Source of the DNA: Bacteroidales bacterium
Lineage (GTDB): Bacteria > Bacteroidota > Bacteroidia > Bacteroidales > VadinHA17
DNA: 45,838 bases
NCBI GenBank assembly: GCA_025454815.1
Contig: JALONR010000014.1
Coordinates: forward strand, 66,473 to 112,310
Direction: 5' to 3'
Below are positions 17,302 to 25,169 of the stretch, one piece after another; the stretch's first letter is position 1, and every line of letters starts with the position of its first letter. The position numbers and the translations under genes are program-made. A model generated the notes under the pieces. That model searched no databases. It was not told where the DNA came from and worked only from the letters and a program-made list of their open reading frames with translations.

Positions 17302-18018
17302 ATGAAACGGTTCAGGGCTGACCTTCATATCCACTCCCTCCTGTCGCCGTGCGGTTCACTTGAGATGAGCCCGCGTGAGATCATCTCCCGTGCCAGGAGC
17401 AAGGGGCTGGACATGATTGCAGTATCTGACCATAACAGCACATGGCACTGTGAACTGATGGTAGCCCTCGGGCTGGAAGCCGGTATAACCGTATTGAGGG
17501 CAGCCGAGGTGACCAGCGCCGAAGATGTGCATTCTCTCGTCATTCTCCCGGATGAGGCCTCAACCCGCTCTTTTCAGCAATGGATCGACAGCCGCTGCGC
17601 ATACCTGCCTCATAACCCGGTAATATTTGGCGACCAGGTAGTTATTGACAGGAACGAACATATCATCAGGGAAATAACCTACTTCCTTCCCGCCGCCCTT
17701 AAAGCCAGTATTGATGAAGTGGAGTCAGCAGCCCACAGGCATGGCGGACTCTTTATCCCGGCTCACATTGACCGGCCGGCCATGGGAATACTGGGCCAGC
17801 TCGGTTTCATTCCTGATGACCTTTATATCGATGCAGTGGAGGTCGTCGGCAATCCCGGTGACATCCTGTACCCTGTCATCAGGAACTCCGATGCCCATAT
17901 ACCTGAGCATATCGGCAGGCGTTTTTCCGAATACCTCCTTGAAAACCCCTCCTTCACCGAGCTGGCAAAGGCTCTCCGTTCAGAAGGTGGCAGGCAGATA
18001 ATACACCCTGAGAGATGA
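17302..18018 (+). CDS. PHP-domain metal-dependent phosphoesterase
   Basis: This 238-residue protein has the four PHP motifs: DLHIHS (residues 7-12), SDHNS (~42-46), PAHIDRP (~153-159) and NSDAHIP (~196-202), with the His/Asp ligands for a metal cluster. The family includes TrpH/YciV-type nucleases and phosphatases acting on nucleotides or 5' RNA ends. A DRTGG-like protein precedes it, and the next gene overlaps its last four bases. In this setting it may remove phosphate from a signal nucleotide or a phosphoprotein, which is inference only. There is no signal peptide, so it is cytoplasmic. Confidence 0.85.
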   Translation: MKRFRADLHIHSLLSPCGSLEMSPREIISRARSKGLDMIAVSDHNSTWHCELMVALGLEAGITVLRAAEVTSAEDVHSLVILPDEASTRSFQQWIDSRCAYLPHNPVIFGDQVVIDRNEHIIREITYFLPAALKASIDEVESAAHRHGGLFIPAHIDRPAMGILGQLGFIPDDLYIDAVEVVGNPGDILYPVIRNSDAHIPEHIGRRFSEYLLENPSFTELAKALRSEGGRQIIHPER

Positions 18019-18581
18019 AGGAGATAGCCCTGCATATTCTTGATATTGCCCAGAACTCAATCAGGGCAGAGGCTGATGAGATCAGGATCACACTCAGCGA
18101 ATCACTCGCATCTGACACCCTGTCGCTGGTCATCGCCGATAACGGAAAGGGTATGGATGAGGAGAGCTGCAGGAGAGCAACAGACCCGTACTTCACATCG
18201 CGCACGACGAGAAAGGTGGGGTTGGGCCTTCCGTTGCTTCAGATGAATTCTGGCATGTCAGGCGGCAACCTGACAATTGAATCAGAACCGGGGCACGGCA
18301 CCACCGTGACAGCCACCTTCAGGTACAGCCACGTTGACAGGCCGCCACTGGGTGACGTCAGCGGTACCATTGCACTGCTCATCATTTCAAATCCCCGCAT
18401 AAACATTATTTATATTCATGGCTGCGAGGGAAGGGAATGGAGCCTCTCCACAAGCGAGATAAAGGAGATACTGGGTGATGATGCCGTCACAGACCTGAGC
18501 ATCGTCAGTTCGCTGAGGGAAATCATAAACGAAAATGTAGCTGAAGTCAGAAAATTTCAACCGTCATATGACAAATATTAG
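18015..18581 (+). CDS. HATPase_c ATP-binding protein
   Basis: The first ~105 of 188 residues form a histidine-kinase-type ATP-binding domain: N-box ILDIAQNSIRAEA, G1 DNGKGMDEE, F-box DPYFTSR and G2 KVGLGLPLL, then GHGTTVTATF. No HisKA/DHp dimerisation domain or phosphoacceptor His region precedes it, so it is not a full sensor kinase. A C-terminal ~80-residue region has no motif I recognise. It overlaps the PHP gene by four bases (ATGA). It closes the run of signalling genes before the hydrogenase and may phosphorylate or bind another member of the module. Confidence 0.8.
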   Translation: MKEIALHILDIAQNSIRAEADEIRITLSESLASDTLSLVIADNGKGMDEESCRRATDPYFTSRTTRKVGLGLPLLQMNSGMSGGNLTIESEPGHGTTVTATFRYSHVDRPPLGDVSGTIALLIISNPRINIIYIHGCEGREWSLSTSEIKEILGDDAVTDLSIVSSLREIINENVAEVRKFQPSYDKY

Positions 18582-18603
18582 GTATTTAGTAACTTATTGG
18601 AGA

Positions 18604-18611
18604 TAGTTTTG
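18604..18611 (+). promoter_or_regulatory. Candidate -7 box before the hydrogenase genes
   Basis: TAGTTTTG matches TAnnTTTG and lies 47 nt before the HndB-like ATG, in the only gap of more than 50 nt in the region. No good -33 box is seen, so read-through from 14750 remains an alternative. Confidence 0.3.
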
Positions 18612-18657
18612 CCGATCAATCCGGAGACACAAATAATTCAGAATAAAAACATTTGAA

Positions 18658-19050
18658 ATGGAAAAACTTAAATCACTTGCAGACTTAAAGAGGATCCGTG
18701 AGGAAGCAAAGGAAAAGCTTGAGCTGAGGGTTAAGGGAGATAATCCCGAGGGACTCGTTCAGGTCAAGGTTGCAATGGCAACCTGTGGTATCGCCTCCGG
18801 CGCAAAGCCGATTATGGATTTCTTCGTTGAGGAGCTGGACAAAAGAGGTATCGGCGCCGTGGTGACTCAGACAGGATGCATGGGTTACTGCTATGCCGAA
18901 CCCACTGTAGAGATCCAGCTCCCCGGCCAGGAACCGGTCGTTTACGGCTTTGTCGACAGGAAGAAAGCCGATGAGATCATTGAGAAATACATCAAGAACG
19001 GTGAACTGGTTGATGGTATCATACCGGTGAACTATGAGAAAATAGACTAA
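18658..19050 (+). CDS. hndB: Thioredoxin-like [2Fe-2S] protein, HndB-type hydrogenase subunit
   Basis: A 130-residue protein with a thioredoxin-like [2Fe-2S] ferredoxin fold. ATCGIASGAK (Cys43) and QTGCMGYCYAEP (Cys74, Cys78) mark the cluster region. Only three cysteines are visible, so a fourth ligand is not evident. Homologues are the HndB subunit of NADP-reducing hydrogenases and the accessory ferredoxin-like subunit of HydABC-type complexes. It would pass electrons between flavin and Fe-S centres. It opens the four-gene structural cluster, 20 nt before hydB. Confidence 0.88.
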   Translation: MEKLKSLADLKRIREEAKEKLELRVKGDNPEGLVQVKVAMATCGIASGAKPIMDFFVEELDKRGIGAVVTQTGCMGYCYAEPTVEIQLPGQEPVVYGFVDRKKADEIIEKYIKNGELVDGIIPVNYEKID

Positions 19051-19054
19051 TACA

Positions 19055-19060
19055 GGGAGG
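19055..19060 (+). promoter_or_regulatory. Shine-Dalgarno site of hydB
   Basis: GGGAGG lies nine bases before the hydB ATG at 19070. Such a strong site is uncommon in this window, where most starts have an AT-rich leader without one. It supports the chosen start. Confidence 0.5.
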
Positions 19061-19069
19061 AAATATATA

Positions 19070-20863
19070 ATGTCAAAATTCAGAATGCACCTTCTTGTCT
19101 GCGGCGGGACCGGTTGTCGCGCCTCGGAAAGCAGTCTCATCGGTGAGAGTCTCAAGAGGGAACTTGAAGAAAAGGGTCTCGGCAATGAGGTCCAGGTAAT
19201 CATGACCGGCTGTTTCGGCTTCTGCGAAAAGGGTCCCGTTGTTAAGGTTATGCCTGACAACACCTTCTATGTGCAGGTCAAGCCTGAGGATGCCGCTGTC
19301 ATCGTGGCAGAGCATGTGATAAAGGGGAGGCCGGTTCAGCGGCTCCTCTATGTTGATCCGAAAACCAAAGAGCACATCAGTGATTCAAAGCACATGGGCT
19401 TCTACAGGAAGCAGATCCGCATAGCACTGCGCAACTGCGGTTTCATCAACCCGGAAAATATCGACGAATACATTGCCCGTGACGGTTATGCCGCCCTCGG
19501 TAAATGCATCAGTGAGCTCACCTCTGCCGATGTGATTGACATCATGAAGAGATCAGGCCTCCGCGGGCGCGGCGGCGCCGGTTTCCCGGCCGGTCTCAAG
19601 TGGGAGATCGCCTCAAAAAACAAGGCTGACCAGAAATATGTCGTCTGCAACGCTGATGAAGGTGACCCGGGAGCATTCATGGACCGCTCGGTACTTGAAG
19701 GCGACCCCCATTCCGTACTGGAAGCAATGGCCATCTGCGGATATGCCATCGGAGCATCAAAGGGTCTTATCTACATCAGGGCAGAATACCCGCTTGCCAT
19801 CCAGCGTCTTAAGATAGCCATTGGTCAGGCACGTGAGTACGGCCTCCTTGGCAACAATATCTTCGGAAGCGATTTCAGCTTCGATATTGACCTGCGTTAC
19901 GGCGCCGGAGCATTCGTCTGCGGTGAGGAGACAGCCCTGATCCATTCAATGGAGGGGATGCGCGGTGAACCCACCAACAAACCACCCTTCCCGGCTGAGA
20001 GCGGATTTCTTGGCAAACCGACAAACGTGAACAATGTTGAGACTTTCGCCAGCGTACCGGTAATCATCACCAAGGGATGGGAATGGTTCTCATCAATAGG
20101 TACCGAGAAATCAAAGGGAACGAAGGTATTCGCACTTGCAGGCAAGATAAACAACGTGGGTCTCATCGAAGTACCCATGGGAACCACCCTCCGCGAGATA
20201 ATCTTCGAGATCGGCGGAGGCATCAAGAACGGCAAGAAATTCAAGGCCGTACAGACAGGAGGACCGTCAGGCGGCTGCCTTACCGAGGAACACCTTGACA
20301 CCCCTATTGACTTCGACAACCTCGTGGCTGTAGGATCAATGATGGGTTCAGGCGGAATGATCGTCATGGACGAAGATGACTGCATGGTCTCCATCGCAAA
20401 ATTCTTCCTCGAATTCACCGTCGAAGAGTCATGCGGAAAATGTGCTCCCTGCCGTATCGGCAACAAGAGACTGCATGAGCTGCTCACCCATATCACAAAG
20501 GGCAACGGCACGCTGGCTGACCTTGACCGCCTGAAGAACATGTGCAATGTCATCAAGGATACCTCGCTCTGCGGACTGGGTCAGACATCACCCAACCCGG
20601 TACTCTCAACCATGAATAACTTCTGGGATGAGTATGTGTCACACGTCACCGACAAACGTTGCCCTGCCGGCTCGTGCCGTGACCTGATGAGGTATACAAT
20701 TGAAGTTGACAAGTGCGTTGGCTGTACTGCCTGTGCAAGAGGATGCCCTGTAAATGCGATCACCGGTGAACGCAAGGGACCCCACTTCATTGACCAGGAG
20801 AAATGCATCAAGTGCGGAGCCTGCTTCGAGAAATGCAAATTTGGCGCTGTGCTGATAAACTAA
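19070..20863 (+). CDS. hydB: Bifurcating hydrogenase NADH/FMN subunit (HydB, NuoF-like)
   Basis: A 597-residue flavin subunit. It begins with a thioredoxin-like [2Fe-2S] domain (CGGTGC at 11-16, TGCFGFC at ~45-51). The NuoF core has the FMN/NADH motifs RGRGGAGFPAGLKW and NADEGDPGAFMDR, then SLBB (~360-420) and the N3-type cluster ESCGKCAPCRIG. Two C-terminal [4Fe-4S] motifs (CVGCTACARGCP, CIKCGACFEKC) complete it. The complex oxidises NADH and reduced ferredoxin together to make H2, or the reverse. Soluble cytoplasmic complexes with HydA and HydC are known. A GGGAGG ribosome site supports the start, and hydA follows after 18 nt. Confidence 0.96.
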   Translation: MSKFRMHLLVCGGTGCRASESSLIGESLKRELEEKGLGNEVQVIMTGCFGFCEKGPVVKVMPDNTFYVQVKPEDAAVIVAEHVIKGRPVQRLLYVDPKTKEHISDSKHMGFYRKQIRIALRNCGFINPENIDEYIARDGYAALGKCISELTSADVIDIMKRSGLRGRGGAGFPAGLKWEIASKNKADQKYVVCNADEGDPGAFMDRSVLEGDPHSVLEAMAICGYAIGASKGLIYIRAEYPLAIQRLKIAIGQAREYGLLGNNIFGSDFSFDIDLRYGAGAFVCGEETALIHSMEGMRGEPTNKPPFPAESGFLGKPTNVNNVETFASVPVIITKGWEWFSSIGTEKSKGTKVFALAGKINNVGLIEVPMGTTLREIIFEIGGGIKNGKKFKAVQTGGPSGGCLTEEHLDTPIDFDNLVAVGSMMGSGGMIVMDEDDCMVSIAKFFLEFTVEESCGKCAPCRIGNKRLHELLTHITKGNGTLADLDRLKNMCNVIKDTSLCGLGQTSPNPVLSTMNNFWDEYVSHVTDKRCPAGSCRDLMRYTIEVDKCVGCTACARGCPVNAITGERKGPHFIDQEKCIKCGACFEKCKFGAVLIN

Positions 20864-20881
20864 AGACCAGGAAGAATTACG

Positions 20882-22660
20882 ATGGAAACAATAAAAATTA
20901 CCATAGACAACAAGCAGGTTGAAGTCGAGAAGGGGACAACCATCCTCGATGCAGCACGGAAGATGGGTATTGACATTCCCACCCTCTGCCACATGAGGCT
21001 TGACGACCTGAATATTGAAAACAAACCGGGCGGTTGCAGGATATGCGTTGTGGAAGTACACGGCCGCAGGAACCTCTCTCCCGCATGTATTACCAAATGT
21101 GATGACGGAGCCGTCATCCGCACCCATACCCCGAGGGTAATGAACGCCCGCAGAACGGTGATGGAATTCATACTCTCTGACCACCCGAAAGATTGCCTCA
21201 TTTGCCCCAAGTCAGGCACCTGCGAGCTGCAGGATATGGCCAACAGGCTGGGCATCAGGGAAATACCCGGCCAGGAGATTGCAGAGATGTCAACCTACAG
21301 GAAAGACACCTCACCCTCAATCATCCGTGATCTTGACAAGTGTATCATGTGTCGCCGCTGCGAGATGATGTGCAATGAAGTACAGACAGTAGGCGCCCTC
21401 TCGGCATTCAACCGTGGGTTCATGGCTGCCGTGGCTCCGGCCTTCGAGCAGAACCTGGAATATTCACCATGTACCTATTGCGGCCAGTGCGTGGCGGTAT
21501 GCCCCACCGGAGCCCTGACAGAGGTTGACCACACACGCGAGGTGCTTCGCGCGATTGTTGACCCTGCCAAAACGGTTGTGGTACAGACAGCTCCTGCAGT
21601 GCGTGCTGCCCTTGGCGAAGAGTTCGGCATGAAGCCGGGAACACTTGTCACGGGCAAGCTTGTCTCTGCACTGAGAGAACTTGGGTTTGACTACGTTTTT
21701 GACACCGACTTTGCAGCTGACCTTACCATTATGGAAGAGGGCACGGAGTTCCTTACAAGACTGAAGAAATTCCTGAACGGCGACAAAAATGCAAATATCC
21801 CGATCCTTACGTCATGCTGCCCGGGATGGGTCAACTTCTTCGAACACAATTATCCTGACCTGAAGGATGTACCTTCAACGGCCAAGTCGCCACAGCAGAT
21901 GTTCGGCGCCATAGCCAAGACATACTTTGCTGACCAGATCAAAGTCAACCGCAAGGATATGGTGGTGGTATCAATCATGCCATGCCTCGCCAAGAAATAT
22001 GAGAGCCAGAGGCCGGAATTCGCCGTTGACGGCAATCCGGATGTCGACTTCTCAATTTCCACCCGTGAGCTTGCACACTTCATCCGCCAGGCAAACATCG
22101 ATTTCGCCAATCTTCCCGATTCAGACTTTGACAGGCCATTGGGCGAATCAACCGGTGCAGGTGTCATATTCGGCAATACCGGAGGTGTGATCGAAGCAGC
22201 CGTACGTACTGCATACGAACTTTATACCGGCAAGAAACTCAGCCGCCTCGAGTTCAATGAACTAAGGGGGATGGAAGGTGTACGCCAGGCAACCATCGAT
22301 TTCGACGGTTTCCCGCTCAGTATCGGTATAGCTCACGGCCTCGGCAATGCACGAAAACTGCTTGACGAGGTGAAAGCCGGCCGCTCGAAATTCCATGCAA
22401 TTGAAGTAATGGCCTGCCCGGGAGGGTGCATCGGCGGAGGCGGTCAGCCACTCCATCATGGTGATTCATCGGTACTCAAGGCAAGAGCAATGGCTATCTA
22501 CGAGGAAGACAGGAATAAGCCAATAAGACTGTCACACGAGAACCAGTATGTCATCCAGCTCTACAAGGAGTTCCTTGGTGAACCCAACAGCGAGAAGGCT
22601 CATCACCTGCTGCATACACATTATTTCGACAGGAAGGCGAAGATCATCGTTAAACAGTGA
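20882..22660 (+). CDS. hydA: [FeFe] hydrogenase catalytic subunit (HydA)
   Basis: The 592-residue catalytic subunit carries, in order, a [2Fe-2S] cluster (Cys36, 52, 55, 69), a His-Cys [4Fe-4S] cluster (His101, Cys105, 108, 114), and two [4Fe-4S] ferredoxin clusters (Cys154-164 and Cys197-207). The H-domain motifs are complete: TSCCPGW (312/313), MPCLAKKYE (Cys368) and EVMACPGGCIGGG (Cys512/516), with the proton-relay Cys312 intact. This is the layout of trimeric and tetrameric electron-bifurcating hydrogenases. Maturases HydE, HydF and HydG are needed but are not in this window. AGGAAG at 20869-20874 precedes the start. Confidence 0.97.
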   Translation: METIKITIDNKQVEVEKGTTILDAARKMGIDIPTLCHMRLDDLNIENKPGGCRICVVEVHGRRNLSPACITKCDDGAVIRTHTPRVMNARRTVMEFILSDHPKDCLICPKSGTCELQDMANRLGIREIPGQEIAEMSTYRKDTSPSIIRDLDKCIMCRRCEMMCNEVQTVGALSAFNRGFMAAVAPAFEQNLEYSPCTYCGQCVAVCPTGALTEVDHTREVLRAIVDPAKTVVVQTAPAVRAALGEEFGMKPGTLVTGKLVSALRELGFDYVFDTDFAADLTIMEEGTEFLTRLKKFLNGDKNANIPILTSCCPGWVNFFEHNYPDLKDVPSTAKSPQQMFGAIAKTYFADQIKVNRKDMVVVSIMPCLAKKYESQRPEFAVDGNPDVDFSISTRELAHFIRQANIDFANLPDSDFDRPLGESTGAGVIFGNTGGVIEAAVRTAYELYTGKKLSRLEFNELRGMEGVRQATIDFDGFPLSIGIAHGLGNARKLLDEVKAGRSKFHAIEVMACPGGCIGGGGQPLHHGDSSVLKARAMAIYEEDRNKPIRLSHENQYVIQLYKEFLGEPNSEKAHHLLHTHYFDRKAKIIVKQ

Positions 22661-22692
22661 TACCGCGGTAATTAACATAAAAATTCAGAGAA

Positions 22693-23175
22693 ATGTCAAG
22701 TATAAAGATAGAACTGAGACAGGAAGATCTTGATAAGATCCACGAAATCTGCGATTCTTTCGATAACGAACCGCTGGAACTGATAAACGTCCTTCACCGG
22801 ACACAGGAACACTTCGGGTACCTGCCGGCAGAAGTGCAGGAAGCCATAGCTGCCAAACTCAATATCTCAACGGCACAGGTTTATGGTGTGGTGACCTTCT
22901 ATTCATTCTTCACCATGACTCCCAAGGGCAAACACCCGATAAGCATCTGCATGGGTACCGCCTGTTATGTAAGAGGTGCAGAGAAGGTTCTTGATGAATT
23001 TAAGAAAGAACTCGCCATTCAGGTCGGACAGACAACGGCTGACGGCAAGTTCTCACTCTCAAGCCTGCGCTGCGTTGGTGCGTGCGGACTGGCACCGGTT
23101 GTGCTGGTCGGTGAAAAGACCTACGGAAGGGTCGCACCTGATGATGTGAAAGCAATACTTAAAGAGTACGAGTAG
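22693..23175 (+). CDS. hydC: Bifurcating hydrogenase NuoE-like [2Fe-2S] subunit (HydC)
   Basis: A 160-residue NuoE/HndA-type subunit. A helical N-terminal bundle (ELINVLHRTQEHFGYLP) precedes a thioredoxin-like domain with the four cluster cysteines in CMGTAC (~90-95) and CVGAC (~131-135). GVVTFYSFF is the usual motif between them. It completes the complex with HydB and HydA by carrying electrons near the flavin. Here it comes last in the cluster, whereas many clusters begin with the NuoE-like gene. A strong hairpin terminator starts within ten bases of the stop. Confidence 0.95.
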   Translation: MSSIKIELRQEDLDKIHEICDSFDNEPLELINVLHRTQEHFGYLPAEVQEAIAAKLNISTAQVYGVVTFYSFFTMTPKGKHPISICMGTACYVRGAEKVLDEFKKELAIQVGQTTADGKFSLSSLRCVGACGLAPVVLVGEKTYGRVAPDDVKAILKEYE

Positions 23176-23208
23176 AAAAAAAGAGCCGGCAAAACCGGCC
23201 CTTTTTTT
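23176..23208 (+). terminator. Terminator of the hydrogenase operon
   Basis: Arms AAAGAGCCGG and CCGGCCCTTT with loop CAAAA are followed by a run of seven T. It is directly behind the hydC stop codon and is the clearest intrinsic terminator in the window. Confidence 0.9.
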
Positions 23209-23297
23209 AGGCAGTAGTGGTACTTCCCGGATAACAGGCAGTCAGTGATGACTCATTGCCAACACTATTGCCCCTCCTCATATCCGGCTCCTTCGCT

Positions 23298-23323
23298 AAA
23301 ATGACCCTCAGGGTCATTTTTTT
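23298..23323 (+). terminator. Second, two-way hairpin overlapping the ygiQ stop
   Basis: An inverted repeat with 11-nt arms (AAAATGACCCT, one C, AGGGTCATTTT) spans 23298-23320. Seven T follow on the plus strand, but only four on the minus strand. It contains the TGA of the convergent YgiQ gene. It could back up the hydrogenase terminator and also end the ygiQ transcript. Confidence 0.6.
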
Positions 23324-25092
23324 ACGCTCGGCCCTCTATTGCGTTTAAAAAAATACCCCTTCTGCCTCTTCTTTTCCGCAATATCCCTTGCCACATAGAC
23401 CTTCTTTCCTGTGTACGGATCAAACCCGAGATAGAACATTGCCGTGGCCAGGGTCATGGGTGTGGGTGTAAAATCCTGCACCTGTTCGGGGTGCATACCC
23501 AGACCGGATAGCTCCCGTGCAAGTGCCTCCATCTTCCTGGTATCTGTTCCCGGGTGAGCTGAGATAAAGTAAGGTATCAGTTCATATTTCAGTCCGTTTG
23601 CTTTTATTATGGCAAGAAATTTCTCCCTCAGCTTCCTGAAATGCCTGAAAGAGCTTTTTCTCATGAGGTTCAGTACCTCGTCATCGGTATGTTCAGGTGC
23701 CACCTTCAACCTCCCGCTGGTGTGGTTCACAATCAGTTCACGCAGGTAGTGTTCTTCATCCTTGCCGGCTCCGGCGTTGTAATCCCTCATCAGCAGGTCA
23801 TACCTCACCCCGCTGCCGACAAAGGCCTTTTTGATGTAGGGCAGAGCGTTGACATTGCGGTAAAGCGAGGTGAGATCCCTGTGAGAGGTATCAAGGTTAT
23901 CACATACAGCTGGCCAGATACATGAGGGACGGCCGCACTTCATGCATCGCTCCATATCCCTGCCGGCCATTCTGTACATGTTTGCCGACGGTCCTCCGAG
24001 GTCACTCAGGTATCCTTTGAAGCCATCCATCCTGCTGATCCTCTCCACCTCCCTCATTACCGATTTCTCCGACCGGCTGCTGATGAACTTGCCCTGGTGT
24101 GCGGCTATGGCACAAAAACTGCATCCGCCGAAACAACCCCGATGAATGTTCACAGAAAATTTTACCATCTCCCAGGCCGGGATGGGGCCCTTTTTGTCAT
24201 ACCTCGGGTGAGGTGCATAATTGAAGGGGAGGTCATAGACGGCATCAGCTTCAGCTTCGGTTGCCGGCGGAAGCGGCGGGTTGACAACCACCATCACATC
24301 ACCACACTGTTCAGTCAGCCTTACGGGTTTCATGCTGTTGCTTGTCTTTTCAAAAAGAACAAAATTCTCAGCATAGGCTTTCTTTGATGCGACTGCCTCA
24401 TGGCACGGTCTCATAGACTTGTCCTTCGCACCTGGATAATCTGGCAGCGGGGCACCTGCCGGCAACAGGTAAGCTGATTGTGGCAGGTCTTTAATGCTCC
24501 TCGCCTCCTCCCCGGCTATCAGCCTGCGGGCCAGTTCCCAAACTGCCCTCTCGCCCATCCCGTAGATGAGCAGGTCAGCTCCGCTGGATATCAGGATTGA
24601 AGGTTCCAGCTTATCCTTCCAGTAGTCATAATGCATCAGCCGTCTCATCGAGGCCTCTATTCCGCCAATGACTACCGGCGAAGAAGGAAAAAGTTTCTTC
24701 AGGGCCGTGACGTAGACAACCGTCGCGTAATCAGGCCTGAAACCGGCTGCCCCTCCGGGAGTATATGCATCATCTGACCTCAGACGCCTGGCTGCGGTGT
24801 AATGGTTGACCATGGAATCCATGTTGCCTGCCGTGACCGCAAAGAAATAACGCGGCTCACCCAGTTTGGTGAAGTCACGCAGGTCATCCCTCCAGTTGGG
24901 CTGGGGAACAACTGCCACTTTCATTCCAGCTGACTCAAGGACCCTGGCAATGACCGCAGCACCGAACGATGGATGATCAATATAGGCATCTCCCGAAAAG
25001 AGTATAACATCAGCCCTCTCCCACCCAAGTGCCTCCATCTCCTTCCTGGACGTGGGAAACCATTTCATCCCGCTTTTTTCACTCCTGATCAT
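23314..25092 (-). CDS. YgiQ-family radical SAM protein
   Basis: A 592-residue protein. An N-terminal cobalamin-domain-like region begins PTSRKEMEALGWERADVILFSGDAYIDHPSFG. The radical-SAM motif HRGCFGGCSFC places the cluster cysteines at 320, 324 and 327. Length, the GGIEASMRRL motif and the long C-terminal region match YgiQ (UPF0313), whose reaction is unknown. Met9 at 25068 is an equally good start, giving MKWFPTSRKEM. The stop codon lies inside the hairpin at 23298-23320. It is divergent from the patatin gene. Confidence 0.93.
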   Translation of the reverse strand: MIRSEKSGMKWFPTSRKEMEALGWERADVILFSGDAYIDHPSFGAAVIARVLESAGMKVAVVPQPNWRDDLRDFTKLGEPRYFFAVTAGNMDSMVNHYTAARRLRSDDAYTPGGAAGFRPDYATVVYVTALKKLFPSSPVVIGGIEASMRRLMHYDYWKDKLEPSILISSGADLLIYGMGERAVWELARRLIAGEEARSIKDLPQSAYLLPAGAPLPDYPGAKDKSMRPCHEAVASKKAYAENFVLFEKTSNSMKPVRLTEQCGDVMVVVNPPLPPATEAEADAVYDLPFNYAPHPRYDKKGPIPAWEMVKFSVNIHRGCFGGCSFCAIAAHQGKFISSRSEKSVMREVERISRMDGFKGYLSDLGGPSANMYRMAGRDMERCMKCGRPSCIWPAVCDNLDTSHRDLTSLYRNVNALPYIKKAFVGSGVRYDLLMRDYNAGAGKDEEHYLRELIVNHTSGRLKVAPEHTDDEVLNLMRKSSFRHFRKLREKFLAIIKANGLKYELIPYFISAHPGTDTRKMEALARELSGLGMHPEQVQDFTPTPMTLATAMFYLGFDPYTGKKVYVARDIAEKKRQKGYFFKRNRGPSVKK

Positions 25093-25169
25093 GCTGCCAA
25101 GTTACATATTATGGATAAATTGCTGTGGAATGGACTTGAAAGTATTATCTTGCTCTGTCAGGGCCAGTC

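Noticed and set aside
19897..20556. 219-codon minus-strand open frame
   Set aside because: It is antisense to the core of hydB, whose motifs are unambiguous; the product is Ser/Pro-rich with no family signs.
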